Positions 24,594 to 31,736 of a stretch of DNA of 64,000 nucleotides are shown here, one piece after another. The DNA comes from Limosilactobacillus caccae. GTDB taxonomy: Bacteria > Bacillota > Bacilli > Lactobacillales > Lactobacillaceae. The position numbers were made by a program, and so were the translations under genes. The notes below the pieces were generated by a model that ran no database searches, had not been told where the DNA came from, and was given only the letters and a program-made list of their open reading frames with translations. Positions within the stretch are counted from its first letter, which is position 1; every line of letters begins with the position of its first letter. The stretch is taken from positions 434,001-498,000 of the forward strand of contig NZ_FTOY01000010.1 in NCBI RefSeq assembly GCF_900156885.1. Reading direction: 5' to 3'.

Positions 24594-24894
24594 TAAAGTT
24601 CACCTCTTAGTATTGTCCTAGTTTAATCCTAACTTATTTTGGGGATGAAGGCTAATCAAAAGTCATTGCCAAAAATTTAAATTCACGAATTGGTCTAGTT
24701 GAACTTGTTGAACAAGGCAGACCTCCTTGCCCTTAACGCTTTCTTTAATAAAAAGGGGCTAATTATCCATTTTTATGTTATAAAATGAACTTTACATTTG
24801 CCGATAGTCAAAATAAATATCAAGCAAATGGCTTGAATTGGTCTAGTGTTTAGTTATAAAATGTAAGCGCTTATAAAATAAGGAGGATATATTA
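24594..24894. other. Intergenic region with direct repeats before the aldehyde dehydrogenase
   Basis: Divergent 301-base region between the proC-like gene and the aldehyde dehydrogenase. It holds a perfect 13-base direct repeat, GAATTGGTCTAGT, at 24687-24699 and 24835-24847, and a cre (24862-24875). No small ORF with a convincing ribosome site was seen. Confidence 0.6.
24862..24875 (+). promoter_or_regulatory. Cre site before the aldehyde dehydrogenase
   Basis: TGTAAGCGCTTATA matches the cre consensus at 13 of 14 positions, just upstream of the AGGAGG of the aldehyde dehydrogenase gene. Confidence 0.6.
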
Positions 24895-26271
24895 ATGGCA
24901 TACCAAACGATTAATCCATACACAAATAAAGTCGAAAAGACATTTGAAAATACTAGTGATGAACAATTAGAAAAGACGATCGCCACTGCTCATGAATTAT
25001 ACAAGGACTGGCGCTTTAATGATAAGTTAGAAGAACGGAAGAACGTTATTCTCAACCTCGCGAAGAACTTACGCGAACACAAGACAGAATACGCTGCAAT
25101 CATGACCAAGGACATGGGGAAGCTGATTGGGGAAGCAGAAGGCGAAGTTGAACTCTGTGCCTCATTTTGTGACTACTATGTTGCCCACGTTGACCAGTTC
25201 CTCCAACCGGAAGTAATTGCGACGACTTCTGGACGGGCAAAGGTCTTGAAGCAATCGCTTGGGGTCTTGGTTGCGGTCGAACCATGGAACTTCCCATTCT
25301 ACCAAATCGCCCGGGTATTCATCCCTAACTTCCTCCTGGGGAACCCAATGATTTTAAAGGATGCTTCTAACTGTCCTGCTTCTGCCCAAGCCTTTGCGGA
25401 TGCCGTTAAGGAAGCCGGCGCACCTGAAGGCAGTTTAACCAACCTCTTCTTGTCATACGACCAAGTTAACGCCGCAATCGCTGACAAGCGGATTGTCGGT
25501 GTCTGCTTGACTGGTTCTGAACGTGGTGGTGCAACGGTTGCTAAGGAAGCTGGCGCAAACCTTAAGAAGAGCACGATGGAACTTGGTGGGAACGATGCCT
25601 TCATCATCCTTGACGATGCTGACTGGGACCTCGTTGAAAAGGTTGCTCCCGCTGCCCGGCTATACAATGCTGGTCAAGTCTGCACCTCATCCAAGCGGTT
25701 CATCGTATTATCCAAGGATTACGACCGCTTCCTCAAGATTTTGCAGGACGCCTTTTCAAAGGTTAAGATGGGAGACCCACTGGATCGCACAACAACATTA
25801 GCACCACTTTCTTCTAAGAAGGCAAAGGAGAAGTTGCAAAGCCAGGTTGACTTGGCAGTTGAAAATGGCGCCAAGGTCTACTATGGTAACCAACCGGTAG
25901 ACGACCTTGATGGTCAATTCTTCATGCCAACGATCTTGACGGACATTGCGCCGGACAACCCAATCTTTGATACTGAAATGTTTGGTCCAGTTGCATCTGT
26001 TTACAAGGTTGACACTGAAGAAGAAGCGATTGCCTTGGCTAACAACTCCAGCTATGGCCTAGGGAACACGATCTTTAGTAGTGACCGTGACCATGCTGAA
26101 CGGGTCGCTGCGCAGATTGAAACGGGGATGACCTGGATCAACTCTGGTTATGCTTCCCTTCCAGAATTGCCGTTCGGGGGCGTTAAGAACTCCGGTTACG
26201 GTCGTGAATTGAGCAGCTACGGGATTGAAGAATTCATGGGCAAGCACTTGATTTACGAAGTACGGCAATAG
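24895..26271 (+). CDS. NAD(P)-dependent aldehyde / succinate-semialdehyde dehydrogenase
   Basis: 458-aa aldehyde dehydrogenase superfamily enzyme. Catalytic Cys263 is in YNAGQVCTSSKR and the general-base Glu229 in TMELGGNDAF; EPWNFPFYQ holds the oxyanion Asn. The C-terminal motif LPFGGVKNSGYGRELSSYGIEEF groups it with succinate-semialdehyde dehydrogenases of lactobacilli (GabD/Sad-like), but the true substrate is uncertain. AGGAGG precedes ATG 24895. Expression appears under carbon catabolite control via the cre. Confidence 0.88.
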   Translation: MAYQTINPYTNKVEKTFENTSDEQLEKTIATAHELYKDWRFNDKLEERKNVILNLAKNLREHKTEYAAIMTKDMGKLIGEAEGEVELCASFCDYYVAHVDQFLQPEVIATTSGRAKVLKQSLGVLVAVEPWNFPFYQIARVFIPNFLLGNPMILKDASNCPASAQAFADAVKEAGAPEGSLTNLFLSYDQVNAAIADKRIVGVCLTGSERGGATVAKEAGANLKKSTMELGGNDAFIILDDADWDLVEKVAPAARLYNAGQVCTSSKRFIVLSKDYDRFLKILQDAFSKVKMGDPLDRTTTLAPLSSKKAKEKLQSQVDLAVENGAKVYYGNQPVDDLDGQFFMPTILTDIAPDNPIFDTEMFGPVASVYKVDTEEEAIALANNSSYGLGNTIFSSDRDHAERVAAQIETGMTWINSGYASLPELPFGGVKNSGYGRELSSYGIEEFMGKHLIYEVRQ

Positions 26272-26299
26272 GAAAATTAGTAACTTTTGAATAGCTAAA

Positions 26300-26343
26300 A
26301 ATAAGCACTGATTGGTTAACGACCGACCAGTGCTTATTTTTTC
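26300..26343. terminator. Bidirectional terminator
   Basis: AATAAGCACT and AGTGCTTATT with T-runs on both strands, between the convergent aldehyde dehydrogenase and SMR genes. Confidence 0.8.
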
Positions 26344-26346
26344 ATG

Positions 26347-26667
26347 CTAGTGATTGGCCGAAATTTGAATCCCGATGATGCTAATAATCAATAAGACCAC
26401 AAAGAACCAGGTAACACCGGTGATGTGATTATGGAAGAACCAGGCACCGACAAGGACAGATCCGACCGCCCCAATCCCGGTCCAAATGGGATAGGCAATG
26501 CCAATCGGCAGGTGTTTAGTAGCAATTACTAACCCACCCATACTGATAATTAACCCGATAACAGTGAGGAGCGCAAAGAACCAGTTAGAAAAGCCGTTGC
26601 TTAACTTCATCATTGTTGCCCAGAAAGTTTCCATTAGTCCAGAAAATAATAGTATTAACCATGCCAT
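26347..26667 (-). CDS. Small multidrug resistance protein, Gdx (SugE) type
   Basis: 106-aa four-helix SMR transporter that works as a dual-topology dimer. The proton/substrate Glu is in SGLMETFWA (helix 1). The helix 3 phrase AYPIWTGIGAVG is typical of the guanidinium-exporting Gdx branch rather than EmrE-like polyspecific pumps. AGGAGGAAT lies upstream of ATG 26667. A terminator hairpin sits in its 5' leader (26685-26740), pointing to transcript-level control. Confidence 0.9.
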   Translation of the reverse strand: MAWLILLFSGLMETFWATMMKLSNGFSNWFFALLTVIGLIISMGGLVIATKHLPIGIAYPIWTGIGAVGSVLVGAWFFHNHITGVTWFFVVLLIISIIGIQISANH

Positions 26668-26684
26668 GATTATTCCTCCTTCAA

Positions 26685-26756
26685 ATAAAAAAGGATGGCT
26701 ACTACTTTCTTCAAAGACCTAACGAAAGTAGCAGTCATCCTCATCCCCGGTGGGAT
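26685..26756 (-). promoter_or_regulatory. Leader RNA with terminator before the Gdx gene
   Basis: On the minus strand a small hairpin ATCCC-ACCG-GGGAT (26743-26756) precedes a long stem in which GGATG.CTGCTACTTTC pairs with GAAAGTAGTAGCCATCC (26693-26740), followed by six T; the ribosome site comes after it. Such a terminator between promoter and gene implies a riboswitch or attenuator. The rest of 26,757-26,990 holds only the divergent promoter region. I could not match the leader to the guanidine-I or -II patterns I know. Confidence 0.55.
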
Positions 26757-26990
26757 TAATCTTTAGTTCTAATAAGTGTAACACAAAGTGAACGGGGCGG
26801 ACAATTTTTCCTGCTTAGGACTTACGCTAAGCTGAACAGGAGGGTGATGTTATTATTACGGTCGTTTACTTAATAACTTTTATTATTTTGCCAAATGAGC
26901 GCTACAATAGAAATTGATTAATCAACGAAAGCACAATATGATAAGGAAAAAGGGGTATCCTAATTATTGTTATTAAATGGGGAAGTGCGG

Positions 26991-28166
26991 ATGGAAGAGC
27001 AAAAAATTCAAAAAGAAATAAAAGATAAAATTTTTGACGGGGCGCGGTGGGTTTCGCTATGCTGGATATGGATGTTTATGTCATTGATCTTCAGTCCCTT
27101 GTTTAGAACGGATGACCACTTAGATGGTAAAAAACTTCCAATTGCGATTTTATACCTATCATTAATTTTTGCCCCACAGCTAGTTAAGCTAATTCCCCGC
27201 CTAGTTTTATTATTAGTTCAAGGGGGAATCTTAGTCGGGGTTTCGTTGCTGCTGACATATGGCACTAAGATCGTTTTCTTAATGGCGGGGCTACCAGTGC
27301 TATTATTTGAGGAATTAATCTTTATCGCTCCCCCAAAGAAGGTGCCACTAATCTCGCTGCTGTACGGGGCGTTTATCTTAGCTAATGCGAATAACTTAAT
27401 GAGCTTTATCTTGCAACTTGAAGCATTCGCGATTGTTTTTGTCCTTGTGGTAATCGCATACCGGACGACTTATCGGCAGTTTATGCAGGCAGAAGAACTG
27501 CGGGTAGTAAACGAAAAGCTTAACCACGCGAACCAACGGATCGAAAAACTGACGGCGGAACGGGTCCATAAAGAAGTCGCCCGTGATTTACATGATACCT
27601 TAACCCAGGACTTTGTTGGGCTTAATATGCGGTTGACCGTTATTAAGCAGCTGGCAGAAAAACAGGAATATGCCAAATTATTGCCAATGGTTACGGAGAC
27701 GCAGCAAATGGCGACGAATGCGATTGAACAGTCGCGAAGCATGATTAAGCAGTACCGGGACCTTGAATTTCCCCGGGAGAAGCAGTCATTAAAGCAGATG
27801 ACGTTAGACACGATCGCACTATTGGAAGAGAATTATTCATTGAAGACCAAGTTGACGATCAATCAAGATGTGGCCATTTGGATGGGGGAACTGGTTGACA
27901 TTGAACGGGTTGTTAGTGAAGCCTTGATGAACGTTGTTAAGCATGGTGAAACCGACCAGGCAGCGGTTAACATGGTCGTGGATGATAACCAGCTGACAAT
28001 TGAGATCATTAATCACGGTAAAAACTGGCAGCCGACTAACCGGGATAACCACTACGGGATGACGAACATGAAAGAACGCGCTGCAAAGTATAATGGTGAG
28101 ATTAAGTTTTCATCGCTAGCAAAGGGGTTGAAAGTAACCGCCACATTTGAACTAGGAGAAAATTAA
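26991..28166 (+). CDS. Orphan sensor histidine kinase (HisKA_3 type)
   Basis: 391-aa membrane kinase of the NarX/DesK/LiaS class. About five hydrophobic helices (residues 22-155) are followed by a coiled coil (MQAEELRVVNEKLNHANQRIEKL), the HisKA_3 domain with His201 in VARDLHDTLTQDFVGLN, and a HATPase domain with N-box EALMNVVKHG and a short YGMTNMKERA G-motif. ATG 26991 has GGGGAAG ahead; TTG 26967 is less supported. No response regulator lies beside it, which is unusual for this class. Confidence 0.88.
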   Translation: MEEQKIQKEIKDKIFDGARWVSLCWIWMFMSLIFSPLFRTDDHLDGKKLPIAILYLSLIFAPQLVKLIPRLVLLLVQGGILVGVSLLLTYGTKIVFLMAGLPVLLFEELIFIAPPKKVPLISLLYGAFILANANNLMSFILQLEAFAIVFVLVVIAYRTTYRQFMQAEELRVVNEKLNHANQRIEKLTAERVHKEVARDLHDTLTQDFVGLNMRLTVIKQLAEKQEYAKLLPMVTETQQMATNAIEQSRSMIKQYRDLEFPREKQSLKQMTLDTIALLEENYSLKTKLTINQDVAIWMGELVDIERVVSEALMNVVKHGETDQAAVNMVVDDNQLTIEIINHGKNWQPTNRDNHYGMTNMKERAAKYNGEIKFSSLAKGLKVTATFELGEN

Positions 28167-28218
28167 CGGGAGCATGGCTGAAGTTATTACGACTTCATGA
28201 CCATGCTCCCGTTGTTTA
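28167..28218. terminator. Terminator between the kinase and osmC
   Basis: CGGGAGCATGG and CCATGCTCCCG arms with an inner TGAAGT/ACTTCA stem, followed by TTGTTT; it starts one base after the kinase stop. Confidence 0.8.
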
Positions 28219-28243
28219 TCTAGTGAGAAAAACCTTTTTCTGG

Positions 28244-28672
28244 TTACTTTACGTTGACATACCCGTCTTGAACAAACTTTGTTCCGTAGATCAGGGTGTT
28301 TTCAACTGGACACTTTGCGGCAACGTCAGCAAGAAACTTCTTAATATCTTCGTCAGACTCATCGCTGCGTAGGTGTGGTTGGTAGTGGATTTCGGTGTAC
28401 TTGCGGACGTTTTTGCCATCAGCAACATCTTCGCGGTCAAGCTCCCCTTCAACAGTTACCCAGAAGGCGCGGAGGTCGAAGTTCCGCTTCTTTGCCAGGG
28501 CAGTTGCGGTGATTGCTTGGCAGGCACCGAATGAGGTGAGCAGGATCTCAACCGGATTCATCCCGGTATCGGTACTACCCGGTTCATCAAAGGTGATTTC
28601 AAACCCGCGGGTTCCTGCTGATACTTGCATTCCAGTCGTTGTCTTTGTGGCGGTTACCTTGTACTTAGTCAT
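28244..28672 (-). CDS. OsmC/Ohr-family peroxide-reducing protein
   Basis: 142-aa OsmC-like thiol peroxidase. The two redox Cys are in TSFGACQAITATAL and VAAKCPVENTL. These proteins detoxify organic hydroperoxides or respond to osmotic stress as dimers. It appears monocistronic, between the sensor kinase and the hydroxyacid dehydrogenase unit, with a GGAGGAG-type ribosome site. Confidence 0.9.
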   Translation of the reverse strand: MTKYKVTATKTTTGMQVSAGTRGFEITFDEPGSTDTGMNPVEILLTSFGACQAITATALAKKRNFDLRAFWVTVEGELDREDVADGKNVRKYTEIHYQPHLRSDESDEDIKKFLADVAAKCPVENTLIYGTKFVQDGYVNVK

Positions 28673-28747
28673 TACGATCTCCTCCTAATCCTTACTACCG
28701 TTAGTGTAGTTGATTAATTAAGCTGGGGCAACGAAATTACTTCTTTA

Positions 28748-29737
28748 TTATTTAATTTCGTGCGGGGATGACTTACCAGCAAGGATGAGGCGAACGTCAT
28801 CGAGGGAGAAGTCAACCATGTTTTGCACGGCGCGGTTAGTGAAAAAGGCAATGTGGGGCGTTAAGATAACATTATCCATCTCGTGAAGTTCCTGAACTAA
28901 CGGGACATCAGCGAGTCCTTTTTTGCGGCGGTCAGTCATGACAACCTGGTTTTCCCCTTCGAAGGTATCGAGGGCAGCGGCGGCAATTTCCTTATTCTTT
29001 AGTGCGGTGACTAAGTCGGCGGTAACCACCACCGGTCCCCGACTGGCATTAACTAGTCCCGCAGATGCTTTCATTAATGCAAAGTCATTAGCGGTGATTA
29101 GCCCTTCGGAGGTCGGGTTGAGGTCAACGTGGAGGCTAACCACGTCGGCGTGCTTAAGAAGTTCTTCCTTTGAAACAAACTTAACGATTCCATCGAGGTC
29201 ATCCCGTGGTTTGATGTCATAACCAAGGACAGTTGCACCGAGAGAATGAAGGAGCTTAGCGAGGGTGCCACCAATTCGGCCGACCCCAATGATCCCAATC
29301 GTGGCGGTATGGATTTCAATCGCCTGCTCATTGCTAAACCACCGGTAGTCGTTATTAGCAACCTGCTGGTCAAACATGTAGGACTTCCGCAGCAGGCGGA
29401 ATATCTGCATTAGGGCATGTTCAGCAACACTGCGGGGCGAGTAGGCGGGAACATTGGTGACGGTTAGGCCGTTTTCGTGGGCCTTCCTAATGTCGACCAT
29501 GTCAAAGCCGGCAGTCCGGGTGGCAATTTGCGTTAATCCATTCGCTTTGAGTTTTGGGTAGATGTCAGCAGGAAGCTTGCTCCGTTGCTGGATGACTAGT
29601 CCATCGACGTCAGCAGTCATGTCAACTGCATCATCAATTAGTTTGGGTGTTGTGATGATTTCAACGTTATTTTTTTGCGCGTATTCCTTAATCGCCGCTT
29701 GCTCATCGTCGCGAACACTAGTCATTAAAATCTTCAT
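28748..29737 (-). CDS. D-2-hydroxyacid dehydrogenase (D-lactate dehydrogenase-like)
   Basis: 329-aa NAD-dependent enzyme reducing 2-oxo acids to D-2-hydroxy acids. The Rossmann motif is GIIGVGRIGGTLAKLL with Asp in GYDIKPRDD. Catalytic Arg is in VNASRGPVVV, Glu in LDTFEGENQ and His in NVILTPHIAFFT. Sequence resembles the D-LDH/D-HicDH group of lactobacilli. Its ATG directly follows the TAG stop of the aminotransferase, so the pair form an operon that could convert amino acids to 2-oxo acids and then to hydroxy acids such as phenyllactate; this pathway is inferred. Confidence 0.88.
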   Translation of the reverse strand: MKILMTSVRDDEQAAIKEYAQKNNVEIITTPKLIDDAVDMTADVDGLVIQQRSKLPADIYPKLKANGLTQIATRTAGFDMVDIRKAHENGLTVTNVPAYSPRSVAEHALMQIFRLLRKSYMFDQQVANNDYRWFSNEQAIEIHTATIGIIGVGRIGGTLAKLLHSLGATVLGYDIKPRDDLDGIVKFVSKEELLKHADVVSLHVDLNPTSEGLITANDFALMKASAGLVNASRGPVVVTADLVTALKNKEIAAAALDTFEGENQVVMTDRRKKGLADVPLVQELHEMDNVILTPHIAFFTNRAVQNMVDFSLDDVRLILAGKSSPHEIK

Positions 29738-30925
29738 CTAATCTGCCTCCTCCACAAAATTAGCAATTCTATTAACGGCAGTTTTGATATTGTCCATGCT
29801 TGTAGCGTAACTGATCCGTAAGTAGCCTTTACCACCAGCACCGAAGAATGAGCCGGGGATTACCGCAACTTGCCCGTTATTGGCAAGGTCAGTTGCAAAT
29901 TTAACATCATCATCGCCAAACTTGGCCGGTAACTTAGCAAAGACGTAAAAAGCACCGTTCGGGCTGGTAATTTCAAAGCCCATTTTCCGTAAGGCACCAA
30001 GCAAGAAGTCACGCCGTTCACGGTAGGCTGCCTTCATTTCAAGGGTGGCTTGGCGGCCATCCTCGGTATTAAAGGCAGCAACCGCGGCGGCCATGGCTGG
30101 ATCAGAAGCAGCGGTCACCATCATTGCGTGAATGGCGCTGACAGATTTCATCAAGTCAGCGGGACCAGCGATAAAGCCGATCCGGTAGCCGGTCATTGCA
30201 TGAGACTTCGACGCCCCGTTTAAAATTAAGGTTTGTTCGGGGATAAATTCCGCAATCGATGTGTGCTGACCTTCGTAGACTAGTTCGGAGTAAATCTCGT
30301 CAGCGATAACAACCAGGTTTGTGTCCTTGATTGCTGCCGCTAATGCTTGAACTTGGTCGTGGGTGTAAGTTACCCCGGTTGGGTTAGATGGGTAGTTCAG
30401 GATGATACCCTTGGCGTTAGGGTGACTGGCAAGCACGGCTTTAAGGGTTTCTGGGGTAAGGATAAAGTCAGTCTTGCTGGTATCAATTTCAACTGGGTTA
30501 CCGCCCAGGATATTCGTAACGGCCATGTAGAGGGGGAAAGTTGGCGTGGTGATGAGGATTTCGTCGCCGGGGTTAATGATCGCGGAGAGGGAGGCGTAAA
30601 TCCCTTCCGTTGCGCCGACAGTGACGGCAATTTCGCTGTCAGGGTCATAAGTCAGGCCGTAGCGGTCACTCATGAAATGGGCGATTGCCTTCCGCAAAGC
30701 AACCGTCCCGGTTCCTGGAGCATAGTGGGAGTCGTTGGCATTAATGCTATCAATGGCGGCTTGTTTCATTGCGTCAGGGACGTTGAAGTCGGGTTCCCCT
30801 AATGTGAGTTTGACGATTCCAGGAATGGCACTGACCTGGTAGTCAAAGGCACGGATTCCGCCGGGGGAGAGACGGGCGAAGTTCTTATTTAAACGGGATA
30901 ATAATTCTTTCTTTGTTGCTGGCAT
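29738..30925 (-). CDS. Class I/II aminotransferase, aromatic/aspartate type
   Basis: 395-aa PLP fold-type I enzyme. The PLP-binding Lys is in LNGASKSHAMTGYRIG; NYPSNPTGV and DEIYSEL are family motifs, and the late Arg in LRISYA binds the alpha-carboxylate. It resembles the AraT/PatA-type transaminases of lactic acid bacteria. The upstream leader peptide with Tyr-Ala-Phe-Trp-Phe codons supports an aromatic substrate. GGAGGAAT precedes ATG 30925. First gene of the unit with the D-2-hydroxyacid dehydrogenase. Confidence 0.88.
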   Translation of the reverse strand: MPATKKELLSRLNKNFARLSPGGIRAFDYQVSAIPGIVKLTLGEPDFNVPDAMKQAAIDSINANDSHYAPGTGTVALRKAIAHFMSDRYGLTYDPDSEIAVTVGATEGIYASLSAIINPGDEILITTPTFPLYMAVTNILGGNPVEIDTSKTDFILTPETLKAVLASHPNAKGIILNYPSNPTGVTYTHDQVQALAAAIKDTNLVVIADEIYSELVYEGQHTSIAEFIPEQTLILNGASKSHAMTGYRIGFIAGPADLMKSVSAIHAMMVTAASDPAMAAAVAAFNTEDGRQATLEMKAAYRERRDFLLGALRKMGFEITSPNGAFYVFAKLPAKFGDDDVKFATDLANNGQVAVIPGSFFGAGGKGYLRISYATSMDNIKTAVNRIANFVEEAD

Positions 30926-30959
30926 AATAAATTCCTCCTTATAAAGGTAAGTTTAAACT

Positions 30960-31064
30960 AAAAGGAGCCCTGAATGCTAACTGATTACATTCAGGGCTCC
31001 TTCAATTGGAATGAGTATAAAAGAGGATCCCGAATGTTTGGGTCATCCGGGAACGCCACAATGA
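30960..31064 (-). promoter_or_regulatory. Antiterminator/terminator part of the aromatic leader
   Basis: On the minus strand: a middle hairpin CCCGGATG/CATTCGGG (31029-31051) then a terminator GGAGCCCTGAATG/CATTCAGGGCTCC (30964-31000) followed by TTTTAG. CATTCGGGATCC (31025-31036) is an imperfect copy of the terminator's 3' arm, so it can pair with the terminator's 5' arm and act as an antiterminator. The middle hairpin would in turn sequester it. Confidence 0.65.
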
Positions 31065-31143
31065 AAAACACTGCTGGTTAGCGGACGACTGTGTCGCTAA
31101 ACCAGAAGGCATACGCTTGGCTTAAATGAAGTAAAGCAGTGTT
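31064..31143 (-). terminator. First hairpin of the aromatic leader, overlapping the leader ORF
   Basis: Outer arms AACACTGC (31136-31143) and GCAGTGTT (31067-31074), inner arms CTGGTTTAGCG (31095-31105) and CGCTAACCAG (31074-31083), then a short T-run. The inner 5' arm is made of the Trp-Phe codons and the 3' arm contains the leader stop codon, so translation and folding compete. Confidence 0.6.
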
Positions 31144-31149
31144 CATCAT
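31078..31149 (-). CDS. Aromatic leader peptide (23 aa) of the aminotransferase operon
   Basis: ATG 31149 (or the next codon, ATG 31146) with GGAGG at 31155-31159 opens a 23-codon frame ending TAA 31078. It begins MMNTALLHLSQA; residues 13-17 are YAFWF (TAT GCC TTC TGG TTT) and it ends SDTVVR. Four of five consecutive codons specify Tyr, Phe, Trp and Phe, all three aromatic amino acids, directly ahead of an aromatic-type aminotransferase gene. Overlap with mutually exclusive hairpins marks it as a probable attenuator leader. Translation has not been shown. Confidence 0.7.
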   Translation of the reverse strand: MMNTALLHLSQAYAFWFSDTVVR

Positions 31150-31181
31150 TGCATCCTCCTTTGATTAACTGATTGTTAATT

Positions 31182-31209
31182 ATTCTAATCTGTTTTTAAT
31201 AATTGTCAA
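31182..31209 (-). promoter_or_regulatory. Promoter of the aromatic aminotransferase operon
   Basis: Minus-strand -35 TTGACA (31204-31209), 16-base spacer, -10 TAGAAT (31182-31187), placing the start just ahead of the leader peptide's ribosome site. Confidence 0.8.
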
Positions 31210-31327
31210 TACTTTACGCGTAAAAACTTCTGCTTTTGATTGAAAATGTTGATTTAATAGTGCTTTTGCCCGCCAATTTAATGTGGATTCCTTTAATTAT
31301 TCGCCGGAAAAAAGTTTAAAAATATAT

Positions 31328-31365
31328 CACAAATGTGTTGTATTAGTTCACAGATGTGGTATACT
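31328..31365 (+). promoter_or_regulatory. Promoter with two phased dyads before the small HTH gene
   Basis: -35 TTGTAT (31338-31343), 16-base spacer, -10 TATACT (31360-31365). Two copies of a CACA-NN-TGTG dyad (31328-31337, CACAAATGTG; 31349-31358, CACAGATGTG) are spaced 21 bases start to start, one just upstream of the -35 and one in the spacer. This is the layout of an autorepressed operator. Confidence 0.6.
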
Positions 31366-31392
31366 TATAAGTGTAAAGGAAGTGGAAAAGCG

Positions 31393-31614
31393 ATGCGGAT
31401 CGATATAAAACATTATTTGAAAGTGAATCACCTGACGATTTATCAGGTGTCGAAGCGTTCCGGTTACGGATACACGACTTTACATAAGTCATTTAACAAG
31501 CCACAGTCTAGTTCGACGTCCCTCAACTTGCGTGACCTTGATGCCCTTGCACAGGCGCAGGAAAAGACAATGTGGGAAGTGCTAAAGGAGCTAGAAGAGC
31601 ACTACCTTGAATGA
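31393..31614 (+). CDS. Small helix-turn-helix protein
   Basis: 73-aa basic protein, probably a minimal Cro/CI-type (XRE) DNA-binding protein: helix-turn-helix in HLTIYQVSKRSGYGYTTLHK, then a helical tail LRDLDALAQAQEKTMWEVLKELEEHY. ATG 31393 follows GGAAGTGG. It is a candidate autoregulator binding the paired CACANNTGTG dyads in its own promoter. Its stop overlaps the start of a 23-codon ORF (ATGA), and clpL follows. Confidence 0.7.
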   Translation: MRIDIKHYLKVNHLTIYQVSKRSGYGYTTLHKSFNKPQSSSTSLNLRDLDALAQAQEKTMWEVLKELEEHYLE

Positions 31615-31682
31615 AGAAGCTGGTGGCAAAAGCAGTCACCAATAAGAAGGTCGGCCAGTGGATTGGGATGGCTTTGCGTTAA
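31611..31682 (+). CDS. Coupled 23-aa basic micropeptide
   Basis: ATG 31611 overlaps the TGA stop of the HTH gene (ATGA), the classic translational-coupling arrangement. The 23-residue product begins MKKLVAKAVTNKK and ends GQWIGMALR; with six Lys/Arg, no acidic residue and alternating hydrophobics it is an amphipathic cationic peptide. I do not recognise it; it could be a membrane-active peptide, a leader for clpL, or a chance frame. Confidence 0.4.
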   Translation: MKKLVAKAVTNKKVGQWIGMALR

Positions 31683-31736
31683 CTTTGATTATTAATATAG
31701 AAAACAAAAAATAAGGATATAGGGAGGAATTCATCT

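Noticed and set aside
26840-26880. Tiny ORF after AGGAGG upstream of the orphan kinase
   Set aside because: The GTG/ATG is too close to the ribosome site and the frame is only about eight codons, with no hairpin after it.
30347-30802. 151-codon plus-strand ORF
   Set aside because: Lies wholly antisense to the intact aminotransferase; a codon shadow without a ribosome site.
31683-31736. CtsR operator before clpL
   Set aside because: ClpL genes are often CtsR-controlled, but no GGTCAAA tandem repeat is visible in this short interval.
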